Under the pieces are notes generated by a model that did no database searches, was not told where the DNA came from, and worked only from the letters and a program-made list of their open reading frames with translations. Source: Gracilibacillus lacisalsi DSM 19029 (lineage in GTDB: Bacteria > Bacillota > Bacilli > Bacillales > Amphibacillaceae). Taken from it: a DNA stretch of 64,000 nt. Location of the stretch: the NCBI RefSeq assembly GCF_000377765.1, contig NZ_KB898664.1, forward strand, positions 169,489 to 233,488, written 5' to 3'. The translations under genes were made by a program, and so were the position numbers. The first letter of the stretch is position 1. Each line of letters starts with the position of its first letter. This document shows, one piece after another, positions 10,315 through 20,464 of this stretch.

Positions 10315-10816
10315 AAAGTATATTACGGTTGTAGAAGATTGGCCAAAAGAAGGAGTTCGCTTTAAAGATATTACAACATTAATGGACAATGGTCCGGCAT
10401 ATAAAGCAGCAGTTAACGAAATTGTCGAATATGCTAAAAGTAAAGATGTTGATATCATTGTAGGTCCTGAAGCAAGAGGCTTTATTGTCGGTTGTCCAGT
10501 ATCCTATGCATTAGAAATCGGATTCGCACCAGTTAGAAAAGAAGGAAAGCTTCCTCGTGAAGTAATAAAAGTTGATTATGGTTTAGAATACGGTAAGAAT
10601 GTCTTAACGATCCATAAAGATGCAATCAAGCCTGGACAACGCGTGTTAATAACAGATGACTTATTAGCAACAGGAGGAACGATCGAAGCGACAATTAATC
10701 TAGTCGAGCAGCTTGGTGGTATTGTAGTAGGCTGTGCATTCTTAATCGAACTATCCTACTTAAACGGACGTGACAAACTAGAAGGTTATGATGTATTAAC
10801 ATTGATGGAATACTAA
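10304..10816 (+). CDS. apt: Adenine phosphoribosyltransferase
   Basis: A 170-residue enzyme that converts adenine and PRPP to AMP in purine salvage. The PRPP-binding loop [13 protein letters not shown] is at residues 114-126 and the GPEARGF motif at 54-60. The ATG at 10304 follows GAGGAGG; an upstream in-frame ATG at 10274 would add 10 residues without a site. The 170-residue length equals the usual bacterial Apt. It overlaps recJ and ends before a strong terminator. Confidence 0.96.
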   Translation: MDYKKYITVVEDWPKEGVRFKDITTLMDNGPAYKAAVNEIVEYAKSKDVDIIVGPEARGFIVGCPVSYALEIGFAPVRKEGKLPREVIKVDYGLEYGKNVLTIHKDAIKPGQRVLITDDLLATGGTIEATINLVEQLGGIVVGCAFLIELSYLNGRDKLEGYDVLTLMEY

Positions 10817-10875
10817 GAGTAACGTGTGGCCAAATGAAGAAAAGTAATATGGTCATTTTATAAGGATCTTACTTG

Positions 10876-10913
10876 AGCATGAGTTCAGCAACAAATCGGA
10901 CTCATGCTTTTTT
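10876..10913 (+). terminator. apt terminator
   Basis: A 9-bp perfect stem (10876-10884 with 10900-10908), 15-nt loop and a run of six T. Confidence 0.85.
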
Positions 10914-10919
10914 AATAGA

Positions 10920-11230
10920 CAGAGCAAGAAGACAACCCTACGGAAGGATATACCCCTGGAAGTGCGAACCTGTTCCGAGGAAAATGTCTTCCCTTCCGGG
11001 GATAATCGTCTATATTCAGGGAAGGGAAGAAGATATCCCCGGAAGCACCTCCTCTGCTCCGAGGATAAACGATTATATCCAGGGAAGGAAGTGGGCAGCC
11101 GGAGTGGTAGTTATCATCACTATATGTTTTTAAAATTATGTCTAAAGTTATTACGCTACTTCGAATAAACAGAACTTTCATTACTTCACAGTTTTTATGC
11201 ATTCCGAATCAGATAATGAGTGTTGAATTG
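10920..11230. repeat. Degenerate GC-richer intergenic repeats before relA
   Basis: The 590 bp between apt and relA hold no convincing gene. Two imperfect direct copies of about 36 bp, starting near 10995 and 11057 (core GAGGATAAACGATTATATCC and its variant), are spaced about 62 bp apart, with a weaker partial copy near 10940-10980. From 11089 to about 11145 the sequence matches 317-370 at the left end of the window. Short reading frames run through the repeats on both strands but lack ribosome-binding sites. Confidence 0.55.
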
Positions 11231-11344
11231 CCACCCAATGATCACTATAGTTAGTGATGCTTAGTATAATAATTAGTACATAATAAATAAATGAAGTAAA
11301 ATGTCGAGAAATGAAAGGTATAGGAGGAAAATTTGCTTTATTTT

Positions 11345-11353
11345 TGGTATGAT
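11345..11353 (+). promoter_or_regulatory. Candidate extended -10 promoter for relA
   Basis: TGGTATGAT at 11345-11353 matches an extended -10 element, 52 bp before the relA start. No good -35 is visible. Confidence 0.35.
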
Positions 11354-11404
11354 AGATAAAACACGTTTTATAACGTAGTTAGTCTAATAGTAAAAGGTGA
11401 TTAT

Positions 11405-13609
11405 ATGGCAAAAGATAGAATTTTAGCGCCTGAGGATATATTTGAAGAAGCTAAAAGTTATTTAAATGATGAAGATATTCGCTTTATCAAGCGTGCGTAT
11501 GATTATGCGGAAAAAGCACATGAGGGACAATTTCGTAAGTCAGGAGAGCCATATATCATTCATCCTGTTCAGGTCGCTGGAATCTTACTGGATTTAAAAT
11601 TAGATCCCGAGACGATAGCTAGTGGTTTTTTACATGATGTCGTCGAAGATACATCAATTACTGTAGAAGACTTGGAAACGGAATTTAATGAAGAAATTGC
11701 AATGCTCGTTGATGGGGTAACAAAGCTCGGGAAAATAAAATATATGTCAAAAGAGGCTCAACAGGCTGAGAACCACCGCAAAATGTTCATTGCGATGGCT
11801 AAAGACATTCGTGTAATACTAATCAAGCTTGCAGACAGATTACACAACATGCGGACATTGAAACATTTACCCGCAGAAAAACAACGTCGTATCTCGAATG
11901 AAACGTTAGAGATTTTTGCACCTTTGGCACACAGGTTAGGTATTTCAGCTATTAAATGGGAATTGGAAGATACGGCACTTCGTTACTTAAACCCTCAACA
12001 GTACTATCGAATCGTTCACTTAATGAAACAAAAACGTGAAGAGCGTGAACATTATATTGATGAAGTAATGGAAGAAGTAAAAAAACAATTGCATGATGTT
12101 AATATCGAAGCTGATTTTTCTGGCAGACCGAAACACTTATATAGTATTTATCGAAAAATGATGTTACAGAAAAAGCAATTTAATGAAATCTACGATCTGC
12201 TAGCAGTACGTATTATTGTATCCAGTATTAAAGACTGCTACGCTGTTTTAGGTATTATTCATACATGCTGGAAGCCAATGCCAGGACGATTTAAAGATTA
12301 TATTGCCATGCCGAAACCAAATTTATATCAATCCCTGCATACGACGGTAATCGGTCCAAAAGGTGCACCTTTAGAAGTACAAATCCGTACAAAAGAAATG
12401 CATGAAATAGCAGAGTACGGGATTGCAGCACACTGGGCATATAAAGAAGGTAAGAAGGTCAATACTACTCAACAGTCCAATGAAGACCGCCTTGCATGGT
12501 TCCGTGAAATATTAGAGTGGCAAAATGACGCAAATGATGCTGAAGAATTTATGGAATCATTGAAGGTAGATCTTTTTTCAGACATGGTTTATGTATTTAC
12601 TCCGAAAGGCGATGTTATTGAATTACCGAGAGGTTCAGTTCCGATTGATTTCGCCTATAAAATTCATACCGAAGTCGGAAATCATACGATTGGTGCCAAA
12701 ATCAACGGCAAGATGGAACCACTTGATTACCAATTAAAAAATGGTGATATTGTGGAAGTGATGACATCTAAGCATTCTTATGGACCTTCACAAGACTGGC
12801 TGAAAATGACGCAAACCTCACAAGCAAAAAATAAAATAAAGCAGTTTTTCAAAAAACAGCGTCGTGATGAAAATGTGAGCAATGGACGCGAGATGGTTGA
12901 AGAGGAGCTAAAACAAGCAGGATTTGAGCCAAAAGAAGTATTAACAGAGGAAAATATTGATCTGGCCCTAGAAAAATTCAGTTTTGGTACAGAAGAGGAT
13001 ATGTTTGCAGCAGTTGGTTATCATGGCATTACGGCAGCACAAATCGTTACCAGACTGACAGAAAAAATTCGTGAGCAACAAGAAAAGGATAAAAAGATAG
13101 AAGAAACGATTGAGGAAGTCAATGCAAGTGGCCAATCGATAAAGAAAAAATCCAAAAGAGATTCTGGTGTACGGGTAGAAGGCGTCGACAACATGCTGAT
13201 TCGTTTGTCTAAATGTTGTAATCCGGTACCTGGTGATGATATTGTCGGCTATATTACGAAGGGCAGAGGTGTTTCTGTTCACCGCAAGGACTGTCCGAAT
13301 GTGCAGGCAAACGAAGCAAAAGACCGTTTAATCTTTGTCGAATGGGAAAATACAGAATCTGAATCAAAGTCCTATCATGTTGACCTAGAAATATCCGGAT
13401 ATGACCGTCGTGGATTATTAAATGATGTCCTACAGGTTATTAATGAATCAAAGACAAATATCATTGCAGTAAACGGCCGTTCTGATCGTAATAAAATCGC
13501 GATTATTAATGTGACGATTCTGATTCATAATATTAATCATTTACGTCGGATTGTCGACCGTTTAAAACAAATTCAAGATGTTTATACAGTTGAACGAACG
13601 ATTCAGTAA
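11405..13609 (+). CDS. relA: Bifunctional (p)ppGpp synthetase/hydrolase RelA
   Basis: A 734-residue long RSH enzyme. In order: an HD hydrolase domain with H77-D78 in FLHDVVEDT, the RelA/SpoT synthetase domain (about 240-350, with the [12 protein letters not shown] stretch), a TGS domain (about 395-455), a zinc-finger-like region with [16 protein letters not shown], and a C-terminal ACT domain. It makes and degrades ppGpp in the stringent response. AAAGGTG precedes the ATG. Order apt-relA-dtd matches B. subtilis, and dtd follows 21 bp later, so the two are probably co-transcribed. Confidence 0.96.
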   Translation: MAKDRILAPEDIFEEAKSYLNDEDIRFIKRAYDYAEKAHEGQFRKSGEPYIIHPVQVAGILLDLKLDPETIASGFLHDVVEDTSITVEDLETEFNEEIAMLVDGVTKLGKIKYMSKEAQQAENHRKMFIAMAKDIRVILIKLADRLHNMRTLKHLPAEKQRRISNETLEIFAPLAHRLGISAIKWELEDTALRYLNPQQYYRIVHLMKQKREEREHYIDEVMEEVKKQLHDVNIEADFSGRPKHLYSIYRKMMLQKKQFNEIYDLLAVRIIVSSIKDCYAVLGIIHTCWKPMPGRFKDYIAMPKPNLYQSLHTTVIGPKGAPLEVQIRTKEMHEIAEYGIAAHWAYKEGKKVNTTQQSNEDRLAWFREILEWQNDANDAEEFMESLKVDLFSDMVYVFTPKGDVIELPRGSVPIDFAYKIHTEVGNHTIGAKINGKMEPLDYQLKNGDIVEVMTSKHSYGPSQDWLKMTQTSQAKNKIKQFFKKQRRDENVSNGREMVEEELKQAGFEPKEVLTEENIDLALEKFSFGTEEDMFAAVGYHGITAAQIVTRLTEKIREQQEKDKKIEETIEEVNASGQSIKKKSKRDSGVRVEGVDNMLIRLSKCCNPVPGDDIVGYITKGRGVSVHRKDCPNVQANEAKDRLIFVEWENTESESKSYHVDLEISGYDRRGLLNDVLQVINESKTNIIAVNGRSDRNKIAIINVTILIHNINHLRRIVDRLKQIQDVYTVERTIQ

Positions 13610-13630
13610 AAAGGTAGGTAGAGAAATCGC

Positions 13631-14077
13631 ATGAAAGTAGTATTACAACGAGTAAAGGAAGCTTCCGTTACAGTAGATGATCAAGTAGTTGGCCAAATAG
13701 AGAATGGCTATGTCGCATTAGTCGGTGTCACTCATGAAGACACGGAAGAGGATGTAAATTATCTCGTTAACAAAACGATAAACTTACGTATATTTGAAGA
13801 TGAAAATCAAAAGATGAACTTATCGCTTAAAGATGTAAGCGGAAGTGTGCTCTCGATTTCACAATTCACACTTTATGGAGATGTAAGAAAAGGGAGAAGG
13901 CCAAACTTCATGAAGGCAGCCAAACCTGATGTTGCCGAAAATCTATATGAACAATACAATCAAAAATTAAGAGCAGAAGGTATTAACGTTCAAACTGGGC
14001 AATTTGGTGCTACTATGAACGTATCGCTGACCAACAATGGACCTGTTACCATGATTCTTGATAGTGGAGTAGAGTGA
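13631..14077 (+). CDS. dtd: D-aminoacyl-tRNA deacylase
   Basis: A 148-residue enzyme that hydrolyses D-amino acids from mischarged tRNA. The two active-site motifs are present: SQFTLYGD at residues 77-84 and NNGPVT at 135-140. Length equals the family norm. It lies 21 bp after relA and ends at a terminator shared with the convergent amidase gene. Confidence 0.95.
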   Translation: MKVVLQRVKEASVTVDDQVVGQIENGYVALVGVTHEDTEEDVNYLVNKTINLRIFEDENQKMNLSLKDVSGSVLSISQFTLYGDVRKGRRPNFMKAAKPDVAENLYEQYNQKLRAEGINVQTGQFGATMNVSLTNNGPVTMILDSGVE

Positions 14078-14090
14078 TAAGGATAATACA

Positions 14091-14122
14091 AAAACGAGTT
14101 GGTACTAATCAACTCGTTTTTT
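14091..14122. terminator. Bidirectional terminator, dtd/amidase
   Basis: An 11-bp perfect stem (14091-14101 with 14110-14120), 8-nt loop, T run on the plus strand and A run on the other side, between convergent genes. Confidence 0.88.
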
Positions 14123-14123
14123 A

Positions 14124-15050
14124 CTATCTGAAATATTGTTCTAGACCTATTAAGACGCCTCGGCTCATTGCTTCGAGGAATGCTCGTGATTGAATATTCC
14201 TTTCCTCTGTTTCATTTGAAATAAACCCAAGTTCCAATAATAGTGATGGGCGATGATTGACTCGCAATACGTGTAAATCCCGTTGTTCAATCCCTCGATC
14301 ATTCATGTCCGTTTTATTAATTATTCCACCATGCACATACTCGGCAAGTTGCTGATCACGTTCAGATAAATAATATGTATCAATACCTTGAACCTCTGGT
14401 AACTCCGGGGTACTATTAAAATGTATACTGAGATAAACATCGGCTTGCAGCAGATTGGTGTGTGTTGTTCTGCTCGTTAACGGCACATATTGATTGTTAC
14501 TACGAGTAAGATATACATCCGCACCGTGTTCTTCTAGCTTTTCACGTAATATTTGTGCTGTCTTTAATGTATAATCACTTTCAAAACCACCTGAAGCACC
14601 AATAGCACCAACATCCCTTCCACCATGACCAGGATCTAAGACGATTTTTTTGCCTGCTAAGCTATTGTCCATCTGCTCGTAAGTTTCCGCTGAGTTTGTA
14701 ACGGAATTAGAGCTTGTTCCATCTTGTTCTTCGTTATCAGAGCTTTCTTCGTCCATCATATTTTCATTGTCATTTTGCGATTCAGACTCTTCTGTAATCG
14801 AAAAATAATCTTGGTGGATCCATCCTTGATGATCGCCTAAATCGATTTTAGCCCATTCACCAGATTCCTCGAGAACTGGATACTGGTCAGGAGGATTTAC
14901 TTTTGTAATTACATCGTAATCTGTACCAGGTCCACTTCTTACGTTTAAATTTTCTCCTTCAATTTGCGCTTCCTTTGCATAAATAAGTAAAGATATTGAA
15001 AAAATAAAAATAAAACTAATGATTGTCAGGAAAAAGATTTTTCTTTTCAC
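14124..15050 (-). CDS. SH3-domain N-acetylmuramoyl-L-alanine amidase
   Basis: 308 residues: an N-terminal signal/anchor helix (about 5-25), one bacterial SH3 domain (about 29-90, with NVRSGPGTDYDVI), a low-complexity acidic and Ser/Asn linker (about 92-130), then an Amidase_3 domain to the end. The domain starts with IVLDPGHGGRDVGA, whose His is a zinc ligand. It also shows STPELPEVQGIDTYYLS and LLLELGFISNETE, which carries the catalytic Glu. It should cleave the amide bond between MurNAc and the stem peptide outside the cell. It corresponds in place to B. subtilis YrvJ but has a single SH3 repeat and is on the opposite strand to hisS. Confidence 0.9.
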   Translation of the reverse strand: MKRKIFFLTIISFIFIFSISLLIYAKEAQIEGENLNVRSGPGTDYDVITKVNPPDQYPVLEESGEWAKIDLGDHQGWIHQDYFSITEESESQNDNENMMDEESSDNEEQDGTSSNSVTNSAETYEQMDNSLAGKKIVLDPGHGGRDVGAIGASGGFESDYTLKTAQILREKLEEHGADVYLTRSNNQYVPLTSRTTHTNLLQADVYLSIHFNSTPELPEVQGIDTYYLSERDQQLAEYVHGGIINKTDMNDRGIEQRDLHVLRVNHRPSLLLELGFISNETEERNIQSRAFLEAMSRGVLIGLEQYFR

Positions 15051-15132
15051 AATTGGTAACGCTCCTTCGACATATGATCACTATTATCTTACCGGAATCA
15101 TAACAAAAAGTAAAAAAGGATGAGAACAACGG

Positions 15133-15306
15133 ATGCATACGCATTACAAACATAACAGAAAAGCAGCAACAAATCAGCAATACACTAAAAATGCTTATCA
15201 TTTTCATGAATTCCAGCCGAGGAACTATCAAACAGAAATTGCAGCACAATTTGATATTCCTCTTCACTCTACCCAAAAAATAGCGAAAAACCGAAGACAA
15301 ACTTGA
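15133..15306 (+). CDS. Small basic protein upstream of hisS (YrzK position)
   Basis: An open frame of 57 residues, His-, Gln- and Asn-rich and basic, ending in KIAKNRRQT. AAAAAGGATG lies about 10 nt before the ATG. It occupies the place where B. subtilis has the small gene yrzK, between yrvJ and hisS; I infer the relation from position only. No domain is recognised. Its TGA overlaps the -35 box of the hisS leader promoter. It could be a chance frame, since it is short and the opposite strand is also partly open. Confidence 0.45.
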   Translation: MHTHYKHNRKAATNQQYTKNAYHFHEFQPRNYQTEIAAQFDIPLHSTQKIAKNRRQT

Positions 15307-15337
15307 CAAAAACAATCACGAACGATTATGATATAAT
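15303..15337 (+). promoter_or_regulatory. Promoter of the hisS T-box leader
   Basis: TTGACA at 15303-15308 and TATGAT at 15327-15332, spaced 18 bp. A second perfect TATAAT lies at 15332-15337 but at 23-bp spacing. Transcription would begin near 15340. Confidence 0.7.
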
Positions 15338-15339
15338 AA

Positions 15340-15587
15340 ATTCTAAAGATAACTATAGCTAATGATGGAAAGAGTAGCGAAGAAACAGTAGGAAAGAGAG
15401 AGAATTCCCGAGGCTGAAAGAATTCTTGCTGACTGGCTTACGCGAAAGACATTCCGGAGGCTTTGTACCGAATAGAGTAGGTATGAACGTAACAGGCGTT
15501 AACTGTTTGAGTGGAAGTAATTATACTTCAACTAGGGTGGCAACACGGGTAATCTCTCGTCCCTTTTTTAGGGGTGGGAGTTTTTTT
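15340..15587 (+). promoter_or_regulatory. T-box leader of hisS-aspS
   Basis: The leader has a stem I with the distal-loop region CCGAGGCTGAAAG (15408-15420), the T-box AGGGTGGCAACACGGGT at 15534-15550 and a terminator (15554-15563 with 15571-15580, then seven T). Aligned with the alaS leader of this same window, the specifier position reads GAC (15431-15433), an aspartate codon. Uncharged tRNA binding would favour the antiterminator and let hisS-aspS be transcribed. Confidence 0.88.
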
Positions 15588-15626
15588 ATGTCCATTAATC
15601 TAGAGAATGTGTGAGGGGGAGATCTA

Positions 15627-16889
15627 ATGAAAGCACCTAGAGGTACGCAAGATCTATTACCTGGTGTGACGGAAAAATGGCAATATGTCGAAGAAAAACT
15701 GAAGGAATTAAGCAATAACTATCATTACCAAGAAATTCGCACACCCATCTTTGAACATACTGAATTATTTCAGCGTGGTGTCGGTGATACGACAGATATT
15801 GTCCAAAAAGAAATGTATACTTTTTTAGACAAAGGAGATCGAAGTATTACCTTAAGACCAGAAGGAACAGCATCTGTCGTTCGCTCATTTGTTGAGCATA
15901 AGTTGTTTGGTTCTCCTAATCAACCGACTAAACTATTTTATATAGGACCAATGTTTCGCTATGAAAGACCGCAACAAGGCAGAATGCGACAATTTGTACA
16001 ATATGGGGTAGAGGCATTAGGCAGTGCTGATCCCGCGATCGATGCGGAAGTTATTTCATTGGCAATGAATGCTTATCAAACATTAGGCTTGCAGTCATTA
16101 AAGCTTGTGATTAATAGTCTAGGTGATCAGGAAAGCCGAGAAAATCACCGTCAAGCTTTAATCAATCACTTTACACCAGTGAAAGAAGAATTGTGTGATG
16201 ACTGTCAGACACGTTTAGAACAAAATCCTTTACGTGTATTAGATTGCAAGAAAGACCGCGAACATCCCAAAATGCAAGATGCACCATCTATTTTAGAATA
16301 CTTAAATGACGAATCAGAAGCTTATTTTGAAAAGGTAAAAGCATACTTAGATGCAATGAATATACCATACGAGGTGGATCCAAATTTAGTACGTGGTCTT
16401 GATTACTATAACCACACCGCATTTGAGATTATGAGTGATGCAGAAGGGTTTGGAGCTATTACCACATTATCTGGCGGAGGCCGGTACAATGGATTGGTTC
16501 AAGATCTTGGTGGACCTGAAACACCTGGAATTGGTTTTGCTTTAAGTATTGAACGTCTACTGATGGCATTAGAGGCAGAAGGTGTTGAGTTGCCAATTGA
16601 CAGTAAGCTTGATTGTTATGTTGTGTCATTAGGGGATGCTGCCAATCTAAAAGCAGCAGCCATCGTTAATGAATTACGTCAAGCAGGTATTCAAGTAGAT
16701 AAGGATTATCAAGCGAAGAAATTTAAAGCACAATTTAAAGCAGCTGATCGCCTTCAAGCAAAATATGTACTAGTTCTGGGCGATGATGAATTAGCTAATA
16801 ATCAAATCGCCGTAAAAAATATGGAGACTGGTGACCAAGAAACAGTTGCTTTAGATCAATTAACAGAACACATGCAAGGGATTTTATAA
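15627..16889 (+). CDS. hisS: Histidyl-tRNA synthetase
   Basis: A 420-residue class II synthetase that charges tRNA-His. Motif 2 region [11 protein letters not shown] (about 80-90), the histidine-binding [15 protein letters not shown] and motif 3 [13 protein letters not shown] are visible, followed by the C-terminal anticodon-binding domain. GAGGGGGAG precedes the ATG. It is followed 11 bp later by aspS in one operon under the T-box leader. Confidence 0.96.
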   Translation: MKAPRGTQDLLPGVTEKWQYVEEKLKELSNNYHYQEIRTPIFEHTELFQRGVGDTTDIVQKEMYTFLDKGDRSITLRPEGTASVVRSFVEHKLFGSPNQPTKLFYIGPMFRYERPQQGRMRQFVQYGVEALGSADPAIDAEVISLAMNAYQTLGLQSLKLVINSLGDQESRENHRQALINHFTPVKEELCDDCQTRLEQNPLRVLDCKKDREHPKMQDAPSILEYLNDESEAYFEKVKAYLDAMNIPYEVDPNLVRGLDYYNHTAFEIMSDAEGFGAITTLSGGGRYNGLVQDLGGPETPGIGFALSIERLLMALEAEGVELPIDSKLDCYVVSLGDAANLKAAAIVNELRQAGIQVDKDYQAKKFKAQFKAADRLQAKYVLVLGDDELANNQIAVKNMETGDQETVALDQLTEHMQGIL

Positions 16890-16900
16890 GGGGGAGAATC

Positions 16901-18652
16901 ATGCGAACTTTAGCAGGAACTTTACGAAAAGATCACGTGAATCAAGAAGTTACACTCAAAGGCTGGGTGCAAAAACGTCGTGACCTTGGCGAAATTATTT
17001 TTATTGATTTGCGCGACCGATCTGGCGTTGTCCAAATCGTTTTTAATGCTGAAAACAGTAAAGAAACACATGAGGTTGGAGACAGTATCCGTAGTGAATA
17101 TGTCATTGAAGTAAAAGGCAAAGTGGTAGAAAGAGATGCTGAAACAGTTAATCCTAAAATTGATACCGGTGATATTGAAGTTATCGTAAGTGAAATAAAG
17201 GTGTTAAATGAAGCAAAAACACCTCCATTTACGTTAACAGATGACATCGATGTATCAGAAGATATTCGATTAAAATATCGTTATCTCGATCTACGTCGTG
17301 AAGTCATGCAGGAAACATTTAAGTTACGTCACCAAGCAACACAATCCATACGCGAATTTTTAAACAGCGAAGACTTTTTAGAAATGGAAACACCTATGCT
17401 GACAAAAAGTACACCAGAAGGTGCACGTGACTATTTAGTGCCTAGTCGTGTTCACGAAGGTTACTTTTACGCATTGCCACAATCACCACAGTTGTTTAAA
17501 CAATTATTAATGGTTGCAGGTTTCGAAAAGTATTATCAATTTGCTCGTTGTTTCCGTGATGAAGATTTACGTGCTGATCGCCAACCGGAATTCACTCAAA
17601 TTGATATCGAAACATCTTTCATGTCAATGGACGATATTTTAGAAATGACAGAAAATATGATGAAAAAAGTAATGAAAGATGTGAAAGGTTTAGATATTGA
17701 AACGCCATTCCATCGCATGCCATATGATGAAGCAATGGAGCGTTTCGGTTCAGATAAACCAGATGTACGTTTTGATATGGAATTAGTGAACCTTTCTGAA
17801 GTAGTGAAGGAATCTGGCTTTAAAGTATTCCGCCAAGCAGTAGAAAATGGTGGGAAAGTAAGTGCTCTTAACTTAAAAGGAAAAGCAGAACATTACTCTC
17901 GTAAAGATTTGGACAATATGACAGACTTCGCAAAAATTTATGGTGCAAAAGGGTTAGCTTGGCTGAAAGTAGAAGAAGAAGCTTTAGTAGGACCTATTGC
18001 AAAATTTTTCTCGGAAGAAGAACAAGCACAATTCCGCAGTTTGCTTGATGCTAATCCAGGTGACATTTTGTTCTTTGTAGCTGATAAAAAACAAGTCGTA
18101 TATGACACATTAGGTGCATTACGCTTGAAGTTGGCTAAAGAACATGATTTAATTGATGAAAGCAAATTTGAATTTCTCTGGGTCACAGATTGGCCACTAT
18201 TAGAATATGATGAAGAGGAAGGGCGCTACCATGCAGCCCACCATCCATTCACAATGCCGTTTGAGTCTGATTTTGCCAAATTGGATACTGACCCTGGATC
18301 AGTTCGTGCACAAGCGTATGACCTAGTATTGAATGGATATGAGCTAGGTGGAGGTTCACTTCGTATTTATCAACGTGACATGCAAAATCAAATGTTTGAA
18401 AAACTTGGATTCACGAAAGAAGAAGCAGAATCTCAGTTTGGTTTCTTACTTGATGCATTGGAATATGGTGCACCACCACATGGAGGTATTGCTTTCGGAT
18501 TTGATCGTTTCATTATGTTGCTTGCAGGTCGCACGAATTTACGTGATACCATTTTATTCCCGAAAACAGCATCAGCATCAGATCCAATGACAGAGGCACC
18601 AAGTCCTGTTGATAGTAAACAACTAAATGAATTACATTTAAAATTAAAATAA
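16901..18652 (+). CDS. aspS: Aspartyl-tRNA synthetase
   Basis: A 583-residue class II synthetase of the bacterial type: N-terminal OB anticodon domain (about 1-105), catalytic core with motif 2 in [18 protein letters not shown], the GAD insertion domain (about 290-410) and motif 3 in [13 protein letters not shown]. It charges tRNA-Asp. AGGGGGAG precedes the ATG. It shares the T-box with hisS, whose apparent aspartate specifier suits this gene. Confidence 0.96.
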   Translation: MRTLAGTLRKDHVNQEVTLKGWVQKRRDLGEIIFIDLRDRSGVVQIVFNAENSKETHEVGDSIRSEYVIEVKGKVVERDAETVNPKIDTGDIEVIVSEIKVLNEAKTPPFTLTDDIDVSEDIRLKYRYLDLRREVMQETFKLRHQATQSIREFLNSEDFLEMETPMLTKSTPEGARDYLVPSRVHEGYFYALPQSPQLFKQLLMVAGFEKYYQFARCFRDEDLRADRQPEFTQIDIETSFMSMDDILEMTENMMKKVMKDVKGLDIETPFHRMPYDEAMERFGSDKPDVRFDMELVNLSEVVKESGFKVFRQAVENGGKVSALNLKGKAEHYSRKDLDNMTDFAKIYGAKGLAWLKVEEEALVGPIAKFFSEEEQAQFRSLLDANPGDILFFVADKKQVVYDTLGALRLKLAKEHDLIDESKFEFLWVTDWPLLEYDEEEGRYHAAHHPFTMPFESDFAKLDTDPGSVRAQAYDLVLNGYELGGGSLRIYQRDMQNQMFEKLGFTKEEAESQFGFLLDALEYGAPPHGGIAFGFDRFIMLLAGRTNLRDTILFPKTASASDPMTEAPSPVDSKQLNELHLKLK

Positions 18653-18690
18653 TTGTAAAGAAATGGTTAAGGTATTGTAAAGTAATACCC

Positions 18691-18719
18691 TTGAATTCCA
18701 AAATTCGATATGCTATTAT
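18691..18719 (+). promoter_or_regulatory. Promoter of 6S RNA
   Basis: TTGAAT (18691-18696) and TATTAT (18714-18719) with 17-bp spacing, just before the 6S RNA sequence. Confidence 0.55.
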
Positions 18720-18734
18720 GTAGTTAACAACAAG

Positions 18735-18981
18735 ATAACAAAAATCCTGATGTGTTCGTCGGATTATTGACGTTTTGACCGAACACCAATTACATCGGGA
18801 GCCCGGCGTTCTTATATGGTGTGCATGCCGCTTTACTTATATGAAAAATAGCGGAAGCATGAAGTATAGGACAGGGCACCCACCTGCTAGGAGCGGGATC
18901 AAAACTTCATCACTTACGACGGCACAATTGGGATTGTCGATTTAAAATTAACAGACACATCATTTACATGGTGTGTCTTTT
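18735..18981 (+). ncRNA. 6S RNA (bsrA/6S-1 type)
   Basis: A structured non-coding stretch after aspS with features of Firmicute 6S RNA: the 5' segment TCCTGATGTG, the conserved 3' segment GGGCACCCACCTGC followed by GGGATCAAAACTTCATCAC, and GGCACAATTGGGATT. TGATGTGT (18748-18755) can close with ACACATCA (18955-18962). An intrinsic terminator (18953-18962 with 18969-18978, then T) ends it. 6S RNA binds sigma-A RNA polymerase by mimicking an open promoter. The B. subtilis 6S-1 gene also lies beside aspS. Exact ends are estimated. Confidence 0.85.
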
Positions 18982-19088
18982 CTATATGTAGAATCCAACC
19001 GGATATGAAAGTTTTATGGTGATTTAGAAGTGCAGATATTCTGATTAGTTTTTAAGAAAAGAGTCGATTATACATAACAGATAAAATT

Positions 19089-19375
19089 GTAGTACAACCA
19101 ATGTTTCTCACGGACAAAAGAAAGCTAAAAAAGAAAAAAGTGTCCACGAGAACAGCTCTCACGGACAAAAGAAAGCCAAAAAGGGAAAAAGTGTCCACGA
19201 GAACGGATCTCGCAGACAAAAGTAAGCCAAAAAGAGAAAAAGTGTCCACGAGAACAGATCTCGCGGACAAAAGAATGCCCTAAAGGGAAAAAGTGTCCAC
19301 GAGAACAGCTCTCACGGACAAAAGAAAGCCAAAAAGAGAAAAAGTGTCTACGAGAATATTTCGAGTACAAAAATA
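19089..19375. repeat. 51-bp hairpin-repeat array 1
   Basis: Five units start at 19140, 19191, 19242, 19293 and 19344, a period of exactly 51 bp, with a degenerate unit at 19089. Each unit reads GTGTCC, then a 17-nt self-complementary interior (ACGAGA...TCTCAC type), then GGACAAAAG and an A-rich spacer. GTCC/GGAC and GAGA/TCTC can pair. Because 51 is a multiple of three, 17-residue repeat frames run on both strands, but they lack ribosome-binding sites and the plus frame has a stop in unit 4. It is probably not protein-coding. Confidence 0.85.
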
Positions 19376-19402
19376 AAAGACAGCTTCTGAAGGTAGCTGC
19401 CT
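19371..19402 (-). terminator. rsfA terminator
   Basis: A 7-bp stem (19379-19385 with 19395-19401) followed on the minus strand by a T-rich stretch, 10 bp after the rsfA stop. Confidence 0.65.
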
Positions 19403-19410
19403 TTGCTTCA

Positions 19411-20130
19411 TTATTTTGCTACTTGTTCTAAGTTACCGTTTTTATCCATGCGGAATTTCGGAATCGGACGTGATTCCTCTTCTTCAAACACTACCATCTT
19501 TCTAGCTCGCTCGACAATTTGCATAAAGGCTTGGTAGTCTTCCTTCATCGTTTGTAATTCCTTCTCTAATTCTTTTACTCTTTTTTGTTCATTTTCCAAT
19601 TGGTTTTGTAGTTGCTCATTTTCTTGCGCTAGTTTTTGGTTATTGGCCTTTGAAGATTGTGCTAGTTTTTGCTCTTTCTTCAAATATTGTAAGTATCGAA
19701 TGACTTGATCTAGATCTATACTATATTCTTCCTGATAAGACTCAGCAACTGGAGTAGTTTCTGTTTGAGTTTGTTCGCGATTGGAATTCCAATTCAACAT
19801 CGAATATACTTCTTCTTCAATTGTTCTATTTGTCTCATTTTCTTGTTGACTAGTTTGTACACTAGGAGGTGTATAAACATTATTTTGTTTGGCAAGTGCT
19901 CTTTTCCTGTCTTTTCGTTGTTTTTTCGCAATTTGTACAGCTTGTTCATAGTTTTGTCGCACTTCGGCATTCCATCTGAATCCGCAAGCTGCTGAAGTGC
20001 GGTTTAATTTATCGCCTACTTCATCAAAAGCCCTTAATTGCGTACTCCCTTCCCGGATATGTCGTAATACTGTTTCTGCTAATAATAGGTCATCTTCATG
20101 TGACCATGCATCTTGACGTACTTTCGCCAT
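19411..20130 (-). CDS. rsfA: RsfA family prespore transcription regulator
   Basis: 239 residues. The N-terminal 55 residues (WSHEDDLLLAETVLRHIREG, then FRWNAEVRQNY) form the Myb/SANT-like DNA-binding domain of the RsfA/YlbO family. A basic patch KKQRKDRKRA follows, and residues about 145-205 form a long coiled coil for oligomerisation. RsfA tunes sigma-F-dependent gene expression in the B. subtilis prespore. In this family several paralogues exist, so the exact orthologue is uncertain. It has its own terminator and is not linked in an operon. Confidence 0.82.
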   Translation of the reverse strand: MAKVRQDAWSHEDDLLLAETVLRHIREGSTQLRAFDEVGDKLNRTSAACGFRWNAEVRQNYEQAVQIAKKQRKDRKRALAKQNNVYTPPSVQTSQQENETNRTIEEEVYSMLNWNSNREQTQTETTPVAESYQEEYSIDLDQVIRYLQYLKKEQKLAQSSKANNQKLAQENEQLQNQLENEQKRVKELEKELQTMKEDYQAFMQIVERARKMVVFEEEESRPIPKFRMDKNGNLEQVAK

Positions 20131-20184
20131 GGATGTTCACTCCTTGTTTGATTCTGATATATTTTCTAATAGATAGTTAAGCAA

Positions 20185-20402
20185 ACAGAGATGTCTAGCT
20201 CCAAGCACCAAAAACTAGTGCCCTTCCTTCATTTTCGTACGATAAGTCATCATCAGTTCCTTCGTCACTGTGATTCCTTTGTCTCCTACGTATGTATGAT
20301 CGATTAAAAGCGCCACTTTGCGTGGCAACTTCGATCCATCCGTGTTGAACGGGCACAGGTCATACGTTTTTGATCGGGTGCTTTTTGCTTTTCTAATAGA
20401 TT
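20185..20402. repeat. Bacillaceae TCTAGCTCC-type intergenic element
   Basis: The 330 bp between rsfA and rarA hold an element that begins with GTCTAGCTCCAAGCACC near 20190 and ends with GGGTGCTTTTTGCTTTTCT near 20395, with an inverted AGCACC/GGTGCT at its ends. From memory, elements with these ends are common between genes in Bacillaceae. No gene is visible in it. Similar ends appear at 39777-39860 and 42916-42940. Confidence 0.5.
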
Positions 20403-20464
20403 GATAATCGTACGAATAGATTAACTTATTCGCTATTGTGACCAGAAAAGGAGTGAATTAAACA

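Noticed and set aside
10873-11202. Overlapping 68-96 residue frames before relA
   Set aside because: They run through degenerate repeats on both strands with no ribosome site and no recognisable domain.
15016-15315. 99-residue minus-strand frame upstream of the amidase
   Set aside because: Overlaps the amidase start and the hisS promoter, has no ribosome site and a composition typical of antisense frames.
15426-15614. 62-residue frame in the hisS leader
   Set aside because: It lies inside the T-box structure and runs through the terminator.
19101-19370. Short Lys/Arg-rich proteins on both strands over array 1
   Set aside because: Frames follow from a repeat length divisible by three; no ribosome-binding sites, and a stop breaks the plus frame.
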